Source: Romanomermis culicivorax (lineage: Eukaryota; Nematoda; Enoplea; Mermithida; Mermithidae). From it: 64,000 nucleotides of DNA. A model generated the notes under the pieces. The model was not told where the DNA came from, did no database searches, and saw only the letters and a list, made by a program, of their open reading frames with translations. Position numbers and translations under genes: made by a program. The stretch is from positions 1,054,001 through 1,118,000 of the forward strand of contig CAWUHX010000007.1 in assembly GCA_963922205.1 (NCBI GenBank), read 5' to 3'. Positions 1 to 8,969 of this stretch are shown one piece after another. Every line of letters begins with the position of its first letter. Position 1 is the first letter of the stretch.

Positions 1-155
1 TTTTTCCTTACAAATAGCCTCCAATTCCGTTACTAACTTCGGTTACCATGTTTTTTATTGTAATACAGTATACTGTCCGCACGCGCGGTAATTGAACAAG
101 CAATGCATACCTCATTTCATCTTTTATCGGTTACAAGCACTTAAAAAACAGACTA
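1..155. other. AT-rich sequence, no feature seen
   Basis: No open frame, RNA-like structure or recognisable repeat boundary was seen. It ends where the first CAGACTA-type MITE begins. Confidence 0.4.
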
Positions 156-399
156 TAGTCTATTTTTTATAAAATGCTTCCAAATAGAAAAGTGACACAA
201 ATCAGTCTGTCGTCAAAATCGTTTACATAGAACTCTTACCGTAAAATTTTTCGCTCGAAAAAGCCCTAAGGGTTAGGTCATTTTGCTCACAAATTTCTAG
301 GCCAATATCGTACATTGTTTATCAGTAAAGCGTGAAAATCTGAAACACTACTTCCTTTCCACTTTCATTATTTAGAAGCATTTCATGAATAACAGACTA
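156..399 (+). repeat. MITE family A, copy 1 (CAGACTA termini)
   Basis: A roughly 245-bp element whose ends are inverted: the left end reads TAGTCTATTTTTTATAAAAT and the right end carries AGAAGCATTTCATGAATAAC followed by AGACTA. The interior, including AAAAGTGACACAAATCAGT and a GTTAGGTCA block, is shared with copies at 12764-13019 and 25230-25474. Flanking TA dinucleotides are compatible with a TA target site. It has no coding capacity, so it is probably a non-autonomous DNA transposon. Confidence 0.75.
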
Positions 400-404
400 T
401 ATAA

Positions 405-680
405 GTGTCACTCACGAAATTTTGACCACTCAACCCTTTATTGATAGAAGTTTTCAGCTGCTCTGTTTGCTGTTCCGGAAAAATTTTTCCATTGATTTCA
501 GTAATACGCTTCCGTAGTAAGGTTACTCTCATGATAAGGCTGCATACATCGTTTTAAAATGAATGGAGTATGGCCGAAAAGTAGTTTCAAAAATATGTAT
601 CACTGACGTCAAATGCAATTGCACTCTTGAAAAGATCGATGCAGTGATCCCACGAAAGTACGTTCAATGCAAAACTATAG
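405..680 (-). repeat. Repeat family B fragment (GATCGATGCAG motif)
   Basis: Contains GATCGATGCAGTGATCCCAC, then AAGTACGTTCAATGC, and further left the complement of the AATGGTCAAAATTTC block. The same modules recur at 15470-15650, 23800-23990 and 27590-27740. Boundaries are uncertain and no terminal repeats were resolved. Confidence 0.4.
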
Positions 681-896
681 TCCGTGTTTATAAAATGCTT
701 GTTTATCATAGGAAATGACTAAAATTATCATTGTCAAATCGTTAGCACCAAGCTTTTGCGATATTTTTTTCTCAAACATGTGGCATAAAATTACGCAGAA
801 AATCGTAAAAAACATATTTTTTCTACTTTCCAGTGCTATGAAGAGCAAACTGTAGTAGGCCTTTTATTGCAATTGACGACAAATTTTTTACTCACT

Positions 897-1090
897 AAAG
901 CCCGGTTCATACTTCTGCTCGGCGAACACAGCTCCGAGCCAGCTGCGCGCGGAGCATGTTCGGCGAGCCGAACCCCGAGCACAAAAAATTTGTTCGCCGA
1001 GCATGCTCAGGGTAGTAGAACATTTTTCTACTCCTCCGAGCATGTTCGGCGAGCAACACGTGTTATAAGTTAGGCACGTCGCAGACTTGC
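897..1090 (+). repeat. Repeat family C copy 1, CpG-rich version
   Basis: Starts after CTAA with GCCCGGTTCATACTTCTGCT and contains alternating inverted units of GCTCGGCGAGC and GAGCATGTTCGG. A second copy at 16806-16985 aligns along its length but has GCTCAGTGAGC where this copy has GCTCGGCGAGC. The two open frames over it are artefacts of the palindromic repeat. Likely a MITE of the CATACTTC-ended group. Confidence 0.65.
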
Positions 1091-1390
1091 AATGTACTTC
1101 CAATCTCACCATTTACAGTCATATACTAACAACGAGATTGCGACGTCGCCCAAATCCACCAATCGTGTCCACTCGATGACAAGAATTTCCAAAAATAAAT
1201 CAGCGATACTCGAAAGAATGTTTTACACGCTGAAAACCTCACATTGACGATCACTTTCAATCTGCAACAATTACAGAAAAGACCATTGAACCAGAATGAA
1301 TTACAGTAGACTATTATTTACACTTTTATACAATCACTAGGTGACCAGAAAAATTCGCTTTGTTTTCTCGCGATTGAGAGGCCAGCCAAT

Positions 1391-1585
1391 ATGACTGGAA
1401 AAATGGAGCGATACGTTAAAATTAGTTTTACCGAAAAAGCACCGACGTCGGAAGCCCATTACGGAGCATTAGAGGCGCCATCGCCCAGACCGCCTCGGCC
1501 GACGCAGCCGACTGGCGCCCCTCATTTCAGAGGCAGGAGCCATTTCAGGAAGCAAAAGTCGCATGTTAGTAGCCAAGATGAGTAA
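1391..1585 (+). CDS. Hypothetical Pro/Arg-rich small protein or terminal exon
   Basis: An open frame of 64 codons in a GC-rich island within AT-rich sequence. The product begins MTGKMERYVKISF and continues into a Pro-rich stretch (APSPRPPRPTQPTGAP), then a basic RGRSHFRKQKSH segment and a short acidic end. No domain is recognised. The composition contrast with its surroundings and the ordered codon use suggest real coding sequence, either a small gene or the last exon of a gene whose other exons were not found. The start is simply the first ATG. It could also be a repeat remnant. Confidence 0.3.
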   Translation: MTGKMERYVKISFTEKAPTSEAHYGALEAPSPRPPRPTQPTGAPHFRGRSHFRKQKSHVSSQDE

Positions 1586-1810
1586 TAATAAGGCTTTCTA
1601 AATACAAATCTGGTGTTTAAATGTACATATTCCGGTCGGATGAAAGAGCCGTTTGTTGTCTTTCATGAAAAAATTTTCCTACCTTTATGATCGCATTTTT
1701 TACATTGAAAAATTTTTCAAATTTCCCAATCAAGTGCAAGGTTGGTTGGAACTTATGCACTTTATGGCCTATCGAATTTTTTCCAAGGTTTTTTACACAT
1801 CGGTATATAA

Positions 1811-1906
1811 GCCTAAGCCTAGACATAAGCCCAACGCTAAGCCTAAACTTATGCCTTCACCTAAGCCCAAGGCTAAGTCTAAGCCCAAACCCAAGCCTAA
1901 GCCTAG
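1811..1906 (-). repeat. Degenerate interstitial telomere-like (TTAGGC)n array
   Basis: Sixteen consecutive hexamers stay in perfect 6-bp phase: GCCTAA, GCCTAG, ACATAA, GCCCAA, CGCTAA, GCCTAA, ACTTAT, GCCTTC, ACCTAA, GCCCAA, GGCTAA, GTCTAA, GCCCAA, ACCCAA, GCCTAA, GCCTAG. The consensus GCCTAA is the reverse complement of TTAGGC, the nematode telomere unit. The array has no indels but many substitutions, so it is old. The Leu-Gly repeat frame read through it is a by-product. Confidence 0.75.
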
Positions 1907-2224
1907 TGTAATGTGGCCATACAACCTATGCCTAAAAAAACTGAAGCCGTAGGCATACTTGGCCGGTTTTTTTGCGGCCGTAAATTTTACGGCCCGCAAT
2001 TGTGGTTCGGTTGCGGCTAGCTCACAATGACATACTTATGTGCCGTTCCGCAAAAATGCGAAACCGGAAAACCGTAATGGTAAACACAGTTCACCGCGAT
2101 TCCAAACCGGAAATTATTTGAGAGTTGCAAGGTTGTTCATGTAAGTTAGCATAATACATACGGAAAATGACGCATTTACTGTACATGTTAAAAATTAATC
2201 ATTTGATTTTTTAAATTTTCAATT

Positions 2225-2525
2225 CAATTAAATGACCTTCCAAATGCATCTTTCCTGTATCCGATCTCCACATGTGGAAACAGTACAACATTGTTTCCCT
2301 TTTCCGACTTTTTTCCCCAAAAAGCACGATTTGGAGAGGGAAACCGTGGCGTGAAGCGCTGGAAAGTTTCTAGATTTCGACCTTCCAAAGTTCACCAAAA
2401 TACATCTTTTCGGTTTTGAATTCCCGAAAATTTTTTCCACAATGAGAACCTTGCCCAAAGTTTTTTTCGTAATTTCTGAATTTTTTCCCTCAAAAGACCC
2501 CCTTCAAGGAAAAAACCGTGGACAG
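2225..2525 (-). repeat. Fragment of the GC-hairpin hAT-like repeat family D
   Basis: Shares ordered blocks with 52720-52835 and 55040-55175: a TGGCGTGAAGCGCTGGAAA hairpin core, a GACCTT then AAAATACATCTTTTCGGTTT block, TTCCACAATGAGAACCTTGC, and TTTTTTCCCTCAAAAGACCC. It is a diverged truncated copy with no coding capacity. Confidence 0.6.
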
Positions 2526-2854
2526 AGCTAGTTTTGAAAAAATTGGCTGTCTAGTTGATAACATTCAGGTATCTACCATACATGCACGTGGGGGGGGGGT
2601 TTGACCCCCAGCAGATTCTTGCTGACCCCCAGCAGATTTGACTCCCCTAGCAATGATTGAGAAGTTGACGAAGGAAAATGATCAAGAGAGAAGAGAAAGT
2701 CGTCATGAAAATGGACATGATGCTGTGGTTTAGCAATTTTTTAAAGAAAGCATACTTGATTCCAAAAGAGAAACATTAAAAGTTTAAAAAATGCTGTCTA
2801 AGCAAATTATTCAACATATCTGACTAATATATAATATATATCGACCTATCTTAC

Positions 2855-3121
2855 ATGTTCTTAATTTTGAAATTTAAAGTTATTCCACCAGACTTATTTT
2901 TCACTTTGAGTCCATTCAATTATCGCGCGTCTAACTTATTCAAATTGTATAAATCGAAATATAACTCTAACGCTTTAAAGCATGATTTTTGCTCGCGAAA
3001 TATTGATGTTGGGAATTCCCTACCCAATGATATCATTCATTCAAACAACATGCCCTGTTTTAGGTCTAAATTGAGTCGTTTTTTAAAGCTCAATTCGCAC
3101 GTGCTTTTGTCACGTCCATGA
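2855..3121 (+). pseudogene. Non-LTR retrotransposon (LINE), C-terminal end of reverse transcriptase ORF
   Basis: The predicted 88 residues end with a segment of the form RNIDVGNSLPNDIIHSN then FRSKLSRFL, matching the conserved tail of non-LTR ORF2 proteins (R-x-x-x-x-WNSLP-x-x-V and F-K-x-x-L). The usual Trp before NSLP is Gly here. Only the extreme C-terminus is present, the normal outcome of 5'-truncated target-primed insertion. A TTTC microsatellite follows the stop, as in families that end in short tandem repeats instead of poly(A). Confidence 0.65.
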
Positions 3122-3172
3122 GCTTTTCTGTATTAGTTGCATTTACTCGTGTATTTATTCGCATTTAATAAA

Positions 3173-3200
3173 TTTCTTTCTTTCTTTCTTTCTTTCTTTC
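3173..3200 (+). repeat. (TTTC)n microsatellite, LINE 3' tail
   Basis: Seven uninterrupted TTTC units directly follow an AATAAA-like motif, 50 bp after the LINE stop codon. Confidence 0.85.
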
Positions 3201-3721
3201 TATACTTGTAAGAATATGCTGTTTGGATGTTAGAAAACCTTTCTAAGACCTTTCTTTTCATTATCAAGAATATAAAAAAAAATTTGTATTCCACCCCCTG
3301 TCCTGGCTGACCCCAGCAGAATTTGCATGTTTGCATGCTGTGCATGTATGGTATATACTGTTATTCAGCGCAGAATTGCATATACTGTATCGATTGAGGC
3401 TACCAGAACCGCAAAAAGTACTCCAATCGAGAACTCATTGCGGGTCCGTAAACAGTATTGCGGCTGCGGGTCGCCACAATTTTTTTCCGGTTGCGGGTGA
3501 CTTGTTTTTTTCGCAGTTTTTGAAAACCGCAAAAAAATGTGCGGGCCGCACTGTTTTTTGCCCGTTGCGGCCAAGTATGCCTACGACTTTAGAAAAAATT
3601 CGATAGATCATGAAGTACAGTACACAAGTGCCTATTGGTTCCAATAACCTGCACAATTCGAAAAATTTGATCGGTATTTTACATCCATCATGTCACTGAT
3701 ACTGTTTATATAGGACAACAG

Positions 3722-3966
3722 AGTCCCAATCAAATCGTTCCACAAACACTTAAGTGGTGGCACACAGCGTACCGGTCACTTCAATCCTATGAACAAAGGT
3801 TTCAACGCAAGGGGAAAACTTTTTGGCCCAGGTGGACCCGGCTATGGACCTCCGCCAGGCAAAAGCTTCCATCAGAAATCGAATCTCAGGAGAAAGTCCT
3901 CTACGGGAAAACGGCCGCCTTTCGAAGGATACGCGCCGCCTTATCCGGAGGTAGGAGTGCCGTAAA
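3722..3966 (+). CDS. Hypothetical Gly/Pro/Lys-rich coding segment
   Basis: A GC-rich island holds a frame reading GKLFGPGGPGYGPPPG, a basic RRKSSTGKRPP segment and EGYAPPYPE. The first ATG in frame is at 3789 and the stop is at 3964-3966; the frame is open upstream to an ACAG at 3718-3721 that could be a splice acceptor. A GTAGGA after the Pro-Glu codons could be a donor, which would make this an internal exon. The flavour resembles the island at 1391-1585, but no domain is recognised and linkage of the two is conjecture. Confidence 0.35.
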
Positions 3967-4252
3967 ATGGTTACGTTTAGTTTTTATTGCCCGTTTCCTT
4001 ATTAATTCCTCAGAATGAATATTTCTATAAGCTCTTGGTCGTTTGTCAGGAGAATTTCAAGCTGAGTTGCAGCTCAAGCTGTAGCATAACTCTACATGTT
4101 ATATCATTTCCCTCAAGCTGCAAGTCAGCGGGAGCTTAGGTGTTTTTGATGAAACCTAGCCCAGGGCTCTTTACTCGATCACTCGTATGCTATTTTTTGC
4201 AAATGAGTCTCGAAAAGAAAACAGATGCTCATGCTGCAGTAGTACGTAAAGG

Positions 4253-5460
4253 TGCGTTTATACTTCAACGGATCTCCGTCACGAATCCGTGACGGATATC
4301 AAACTAGCCAATCATCATTCATCATCTAACCGCGCCTTTTTTTAACGGATGTTTAGACCTTCCGTTTACTTGAGGGATCCCCGTGACGTCTCCCTATAAT
4401 CATTTGAAATGGATATTGTTATTGATTTTTAAGTTTTTTTAAACTTTGTTTTTTAGCCGCCGTTCCACTCCTGTTTACTAAAACTAATTTAATTTTAATC
4501 AAAACTAATCTATTATGGCCTTCTTCTTTTCTAATTAAATAAGGTGGGGCGCAATAAATTGTTCGTTCTTGTTTTAATCGATTTAATTCGTTAATCACAT
4601 TTAACATAATCAGTACGTTTTTCACGTTTTAAATTATTTCTAACATCCATTTTTGATTAATCAATTTAATTTAATCGAAATTTTAAAAAAATTTCAAAAA
4701 TTTAAATTTAATCTTTTACATTTAAATTTAATCTGTTAAATTTAAAATTTTATTCAAAATTTAAATTTAAAAAATTTTATTTAGAATTTTAATTCTAAAA
4801 AATTTTATTTAAAATTTGACTTAAAAAAATTTATTTAAAATTCAAATTTAAAAAAATTTAATTTAAAAAAATTAAATTAAAAAGAATTTAAAAATTAAAA
4901 ATTTAAACATTTAAAATTTAAAAAATTTTAAAAATTTTAAAAATAAAAATTTAAAATTAAAAAAATAAAAAATTTAAATTTACAAGAAAGAAACAAATAA
5001 TTTAATGGAAATTTAAATCGCCAGAAATAATTTTATGTGACTATGAATAACATTAGTTTAGACAAACTAATTTAATAAAATCAGAATTTAAAAAAAACAA
5101 CAACGAATATCTCAAGACTGCCTTTCACACAATAACTCCCGACAATCACTCCTAAACTGAATTTTCCTATTGAATTTCACTAAACAGACCACATTTAAAT
5201 ATATCGTGGTATTTAAAACGAGTTTCAATCAAATTTGGGGCTGATATCAGTTCAAAAACGGAAGAAAACTGACTAGGCAACTGTCCGTCACGGACGAAAA
5301 ATGGCGGATGTTTAGAAAATTTTCTAAATATCCGGGATATACTTTCCGTCACGGAACCATGACGGATCCGGAAAAATTTTTTGCGTTTTTACCTTGACGG
5401 AATCACGTGACTATTTTGATTGGTTCCGGAGATCCGTCACGCATCCAAGTAAATCGACAT
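4253..5460. mobile_element. PIF-like MITE with AT-rich core
   Basis: The left end reads AAAGGTGCGTTTATACTTCA followed by ACGGATCTCCGTCACG. The right end carries the complement, CGGAGATCCGTCACGCATCC and AAGTAAATCG. CCGTCACGGA palindromes occur at both ends, and also inside at 5285 and 5348. It shares the TTTATACTTC-type end with elements at 897, 16806, 20961 and 55896. Confidence 0.55.
4640..5080. repeat. AT-rich low-complexity tract
   Basis: About 440 bp made of permutations of AAATTTAAATTT with almost no G or C. It is self-complementary at many offsets and sits in the middle of the PIF-like MITE. No coding or RNA feature. Confidence 0.8.
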
Positions 5461-5629
5461 TTTTGACCGTTTTTCTTCAAAAATTATCGCTCTTTAAATC
5501 TAAAAATTGACATTTTGCAGTTTTTTCCCACCAAAAGTATGCGGGTTCCTATGACCACCATATTACTAGTCATATGATGGGAAAATATTTAGGGGGTCAC
5601 CATTGGCTGAATGAAGATTGCAAGGAGTT

Positions 5630-7134
5630 CTTATAGCGATGTGTCCGTTACTCCAAGGGTCCCGCTACTCAAAATAATACTATAAATCACTTCACTCCTA
5701 GTAGTGTCATTTTTTTGCAAAAAAGAGTGTCCCGTTACTCCAACAATGCTATATGAATCTTCTAAAATTTCCCTTAGATACTTTAACACTTTAACATAAC
5801 AGCTTGAACAAGTGCTTTAGCAAAACGTAGAAAACGAAAGGGAAAATACAAAGAAAGGTATAAGACAAAGAACAGCATGAACATAAACCAAAACATAAGC
5901 AAAGACACAAAAAGCAAAGAAAAGTAATCGTTAAAAAAGAAGATAAGAAACAAAGGAAATAAAGAAATCTGAAGAAGTTGGCGCCGAATCAGCCGGTGCC
6001 AGCGCCAACGCCCACGCCAAAATGACCCAGTGCCGCATCGGCTGGCGACCAAACGGTGGCGTCGAAATGACGGCACCGAAACGTACCTTTCCATACTTTG
6101 CATGGCCTTTACATTAGTCTGTCTTTAGAGAAATCGTTGTGCGATGATGAAAATTGAGAATCAAGAATATATGCTCGGATCAGTGATTTGATAGTATCAC
6201 TTTTCAACAAAATGAAGCGCCCTGGTTTTTTGATGCAAAATAAGGGCAGGAGACTACTCATATTTTTCCCTGTAGCGCACTTTATAACATGTTTTTTAAG
6301 TACATGATAGCCATTTGGTTATGCTGTCGAACAATGCGTATTGTGTCTACACCACTTGCACACTAAATTTGCATCACAGTGTAATCTGAAAAATCATTTT
6401 TTGAGTAGGGTTCCGAATATTGTCGTAATCTTTTGAACGGCTTGCAGTTCAGTGCAAAGCAAAGAGACGTGGATGGACTATTAGATGGTGTGTAAAAGTT
6501 GATGGGAAACCAAGGGATGCAACAGTGGTGGAAGTTTTATGCAATAAAAACTTTCACAAAATTATTTAAAAAAGTCAAATCATATGCATTTTGTCATAAT
6601 TTTGTAATAAATTTTTAATTGTCAAAAAGTTTTTTTCAAAATTAGCTGCAGATCTAATGATAATAATTCTACATATGTAGTTACCGAGTAGTGTTTATTA
6701 CAGATCATTTAAATCACAAAATAAAAACTTGAACAATTTTCATCATTTTATGACAAATTTTTTTCGGTAAAAAACCGCAAAAATTTTCGAACACCTGCCT
6801 TCTCTGTCGTCTGAATAAAAGTCCGTGTCAGAGGAAGTTTCGGAATGGCAATATATAAATTTTCGGACGAGCTATTGTACCATACAGTTGAATTTGCTTA
6901 TTGAAATACTTTTAAATGATTAGCTGCAAAATGATCATGCCAATCTTATAGCAATTTTAAAAATTTATAGCATTCTTGGAGTAACGGAACACTTGAGGTA
7001 ACGCGACACATGGAGTAATGAGAATTTCAAAAGAGAATGAGAATTTATAGCATCTTTGGGGTAACGGGATACTTTGAGTAACGGGACACTTGGTGTAACG
7101 GAACACTTGGAGTAAAGGGACACAACGCTCATAG
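5630..7134. mobile_element. DNA transposon with TIRs made of iterated GTGTCCCGTTACTCCAA units
   Basis: The outer ends are inverted: TATAGCGATGTGTCCGTTAC followed by TCCAAG on the left, and CTTGGAGTAAAGGGACACAA followed by CGCTCATAG on the right. Both ends repeat the unit GTAACGGGACACTTGGA or its complement, twice on the left (5640-5740) and about five times on the right (6970-7125). A polypurine stretch (5810-5970) and a short GC-rich open frame lie inside. The family is not recognised; similar architecture is seen at 13636-15140 and near 22540-22830. Confidence 0.6.
5946..6114 (+). CDS. Hypothetical short GC-rich open frame inside a transposon
   Basis: An open frame of about 55 codons runs from after a TAA to a TAG. 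It includes an Ala-rich acidic segment ([18 protein letters not shown]), then a [10 protein letters not shown] stretch. The ATG at 6022 would leave about 30 residues. The GC-rich codons stand out from the neighbouring A-rich DNA. It may be a captured exon, a decayed transposon gene or chance. A longer frame on the opposite strand over the same bases looks less natural. Confidence 0.25.
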
Positions 7135-8128
7135 CACTTCCCCCAACTACATGTATGAGCGGAGTATCCAATAGTGTGGATTACAACATAACTTATCGCA
7201 TTATCAGGAAATAGTTTCATTTCTATAATTTCAAACTCATGCAAGTTTCTGCGGCTATCGACGGCTTTCCTCCAAGAATTATAAAAATCAGTTTGTTTTT
7301 TCATGAAACGCTTGCTAATTGAAGAATGGCAGAAAGAACCATCCTCAAAGCAAAAAATTCGATTTGTTCATTAAAATTTGCGGTTATAGACTTGGTGCAG
7401 AATGTCATTTCTCAGGCCTCATTACATCATGCAGTGTTTAATTGATCCAAAACCTTCACCAGAAATTTAGGACTAAAATTCACGAAAATCTTTAGTCGGT
7501 TGTATTTTAAAAAGTTTTTTTTCTCAATTTTCTGTTGACAAAGTCATGTTTTGAGCCGTAAAGAATGCTCGGGCGGTAGATACTGGCCTGATCAGGTCAA
7601 AACATCTTATTTTCTACTGATACTCTCGTAAAGAAATATAAGTCAAGGAGTAATAGTAATTTTAATTTCCTGAACTGTCACGACAGGGCCAAATTTTTCC
7701 GCTGAAATTGACTAATTCAAACAAGCCGATCAATATTGTGTGAGAATTTAAAGACATCCTGGATCTTTTGACGACACTAGTTGTGATTCTTCGAACCCAC
7801 AGCTCTGGATCTACGAAATTTTACTAAAATCTATCGCCTATTCCGCAATCGGCTTTCAAGGAATTTCTTCCTCTCCCATTAATTGTGAGTTTCAAAGTTA
7901 TTCACTTGACACAGCTTCTTTCGATCCAAAGATAGACATGCAATTTTCTTAGAATGACTATATGAGATGTAGCTTCGAATGCTTACGTTCGTACTTTTGA
8001 TGTTGTAAACTTGCAACAACACCAAACGGTGCTCCTCACTGAGCCGTGAACGATTTTCTGTTGACAAAGTAAACAGCTTGAATGTCAGAGAACACCCTTT
8101 ATAAGGCCCTCGATAATTTCAGAACGCT
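7135..8128. other. Intergenic, no feature recognised
   Basis: AT-rich sequence with only short frames lacking domain signatures. The last 30 bases contain ATAATTTCAG directly before the 8129 start codon, which may be a splice or trans-splice acceptor. Confidence 0.4.
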
Positions 8129-8473
8129 ATGGGCGAAATGACGCAAAACTTAGCTGGTATCGACGGAACGGAAAGCGGCGGTTACGGCGACGCCGCGCAG
8201 CCCATAATTGTCATTGAACAACATGAAAAAGGCGGTAAAGACACTTGCCTCAGATGTTGCTGCATCGTTTGTTTCTGCTTCTTGATACTTTTATTCGCCG
8301 TCGCTGTCACCGGATTTTTGCTCCTCTACAAAAAAGATCTCGCTTCCGGCTTATTTCGCGCCAAGAACGATACGAAAACAATAGCGCCAGTGCGAGTTAT
8401 CACGATTCGAACGATAAGCGTCGCCAATTCATCGGTTGCTGTGGCACCGACGACGACTACTTTGAAGAGGTGA
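8129..8473 (+). CDS. Small type II single-pass membrane protein, first exon or complete
   Basis: The 114-codon frame starts at an ATG only 6 nt after a TTTCAG. The first 43 residues are hydrophilic and acidic or glycine-rich (GGYGDAAQPIIVIEQHEKGG). A Cys-rich juxtamembrane segment (CLRCCCIVCFC) leads into a clear membrane helix at about residues 44-66, followed by YKKD and a Thr/Val-rich tail ending TTTTLKR. No family is recognised. An alternative +2 frame at 8360-8470 also looks coding (GCCGTDDDYFEE before a GTGATT donor-like site), so either the frame changes through a sequencing or real frameshift, or the gene continues by splicing. A membrane-anchored protein is likely; function is unknown. 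Confidence 0.5.
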   Translation: MGEMTQNLAGIDGTESGGYGDAAQPIIVIEQHEKGGKDTCLRCCCIVCFCFLILLFAVAVTGFLLLYKKDLASGLFRAKNDTKTIAPVRVITIRTISVANSSVAVAPTTTTLKR

Positions 8474-8559
8474 TTGGTTTTCCACAAGTATATCTTCTTG
8501 TTCCAATTTGCAATGTCAAAAAATATTCAGGCTTCTCTATTTCGGGGTCAAAAGTGTAA

Positions 8560-8965
8560 TATAGGCCTCAGTTTTGCTGTGAAGAGCTACTAATTTTGAA
8601 AAAATAAATCATTCTTGATTTGTTCTTCAATTTCTGTTTAGTTTTGTTAGATTCTTTTTTTCCCAAAAATTTTTACCGATAATAAGCTTTTCGAAAAAAC
8701 GCGTCCGACCATTCTCTAAGAATATTCAACAAAATGAAATCTTGTCAAGTTGAATGCAGCAAATTACATTAAATTAATTCTAAAAGTAATACGTCAATTA
8801 TTTTTTTTTCAGGGGCACTGTTTCGTGCACAAAAGCTGCATTTTTCATAAGTTTTCAGGCGTTAAATTACTTCTTCCCATGCGGCAGAATCAATATCAAG
8901 TTTGTGGGGTTATATCCAAACATGTACTGTATCTGACAGGCCTGAAACAGTCAACTTCGAAAATT
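8560..8965. other. Intergenic, no feature recognised
   Basis: Contains only a short frame (8750-8992) without recognisable features. AATAAA at 8600-8606 could serve as a polyadenylation signal for the preceding gene. Confidence 0.35.
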
Positions 8966-8969
8966 TTGT

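Larger units (their letters stand above)
2576..3351. mobile_element. MITE family E copy 1, split by a LINE fragment
   Basis: Ends are inverted: CCATACATGCACG on the left and GTGCATGTATGG on the right. Both subterminal zones carry CTGCTGGGGGTCA-type units on one strand or the other. The second copy at 12294-12717 is about 350 bp shorter; the difference is the LINE 3' end plus TTTC tail at 2845-3200, so the LINE landed inside the MITE. Confidence 0.65.
1700..3680. mobile_element. Composite TIR element with nested insertions
   Basis: Two arms are inverted copies. On the left, AAATTTCCCAATCAAGTGCA and CTATCGAATTTTTTCCAAGG are followed further in by GTAGGCATACTTGGCCGG. On the right, CGGCCAAGTATGCCTAC is followed by AAAAAATTCGATAG and AATTCGAAAAATTTGATCGG in the opposite sense. 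The left arm carries an extra block of about 150 bp holding the GCCTAA array. The interior holds an hAT-like fragment and a whole MITE with a LINE end, so insertions are nested at least three deep. Confidence 0.6.

Noticed and set aside
888-1112. Opposed 68- and 74-codon frames rich in Ser, Ala and Arg
   Set aside because: They translate the palindromic repeat C; the second copy at 16806 does not keep either frame.
1793-1999. Leu-Gly repeat protein on the minus strand
   Set aside because: It is simply the translation of the GCCTAA hexamer array.
6957-7304. Minus-strand frame with repeated PLLQVFRYTK-like units
   Set aside because: The repeats are the translation of the GTAACGGGACACTTGGA units of the transposon end.
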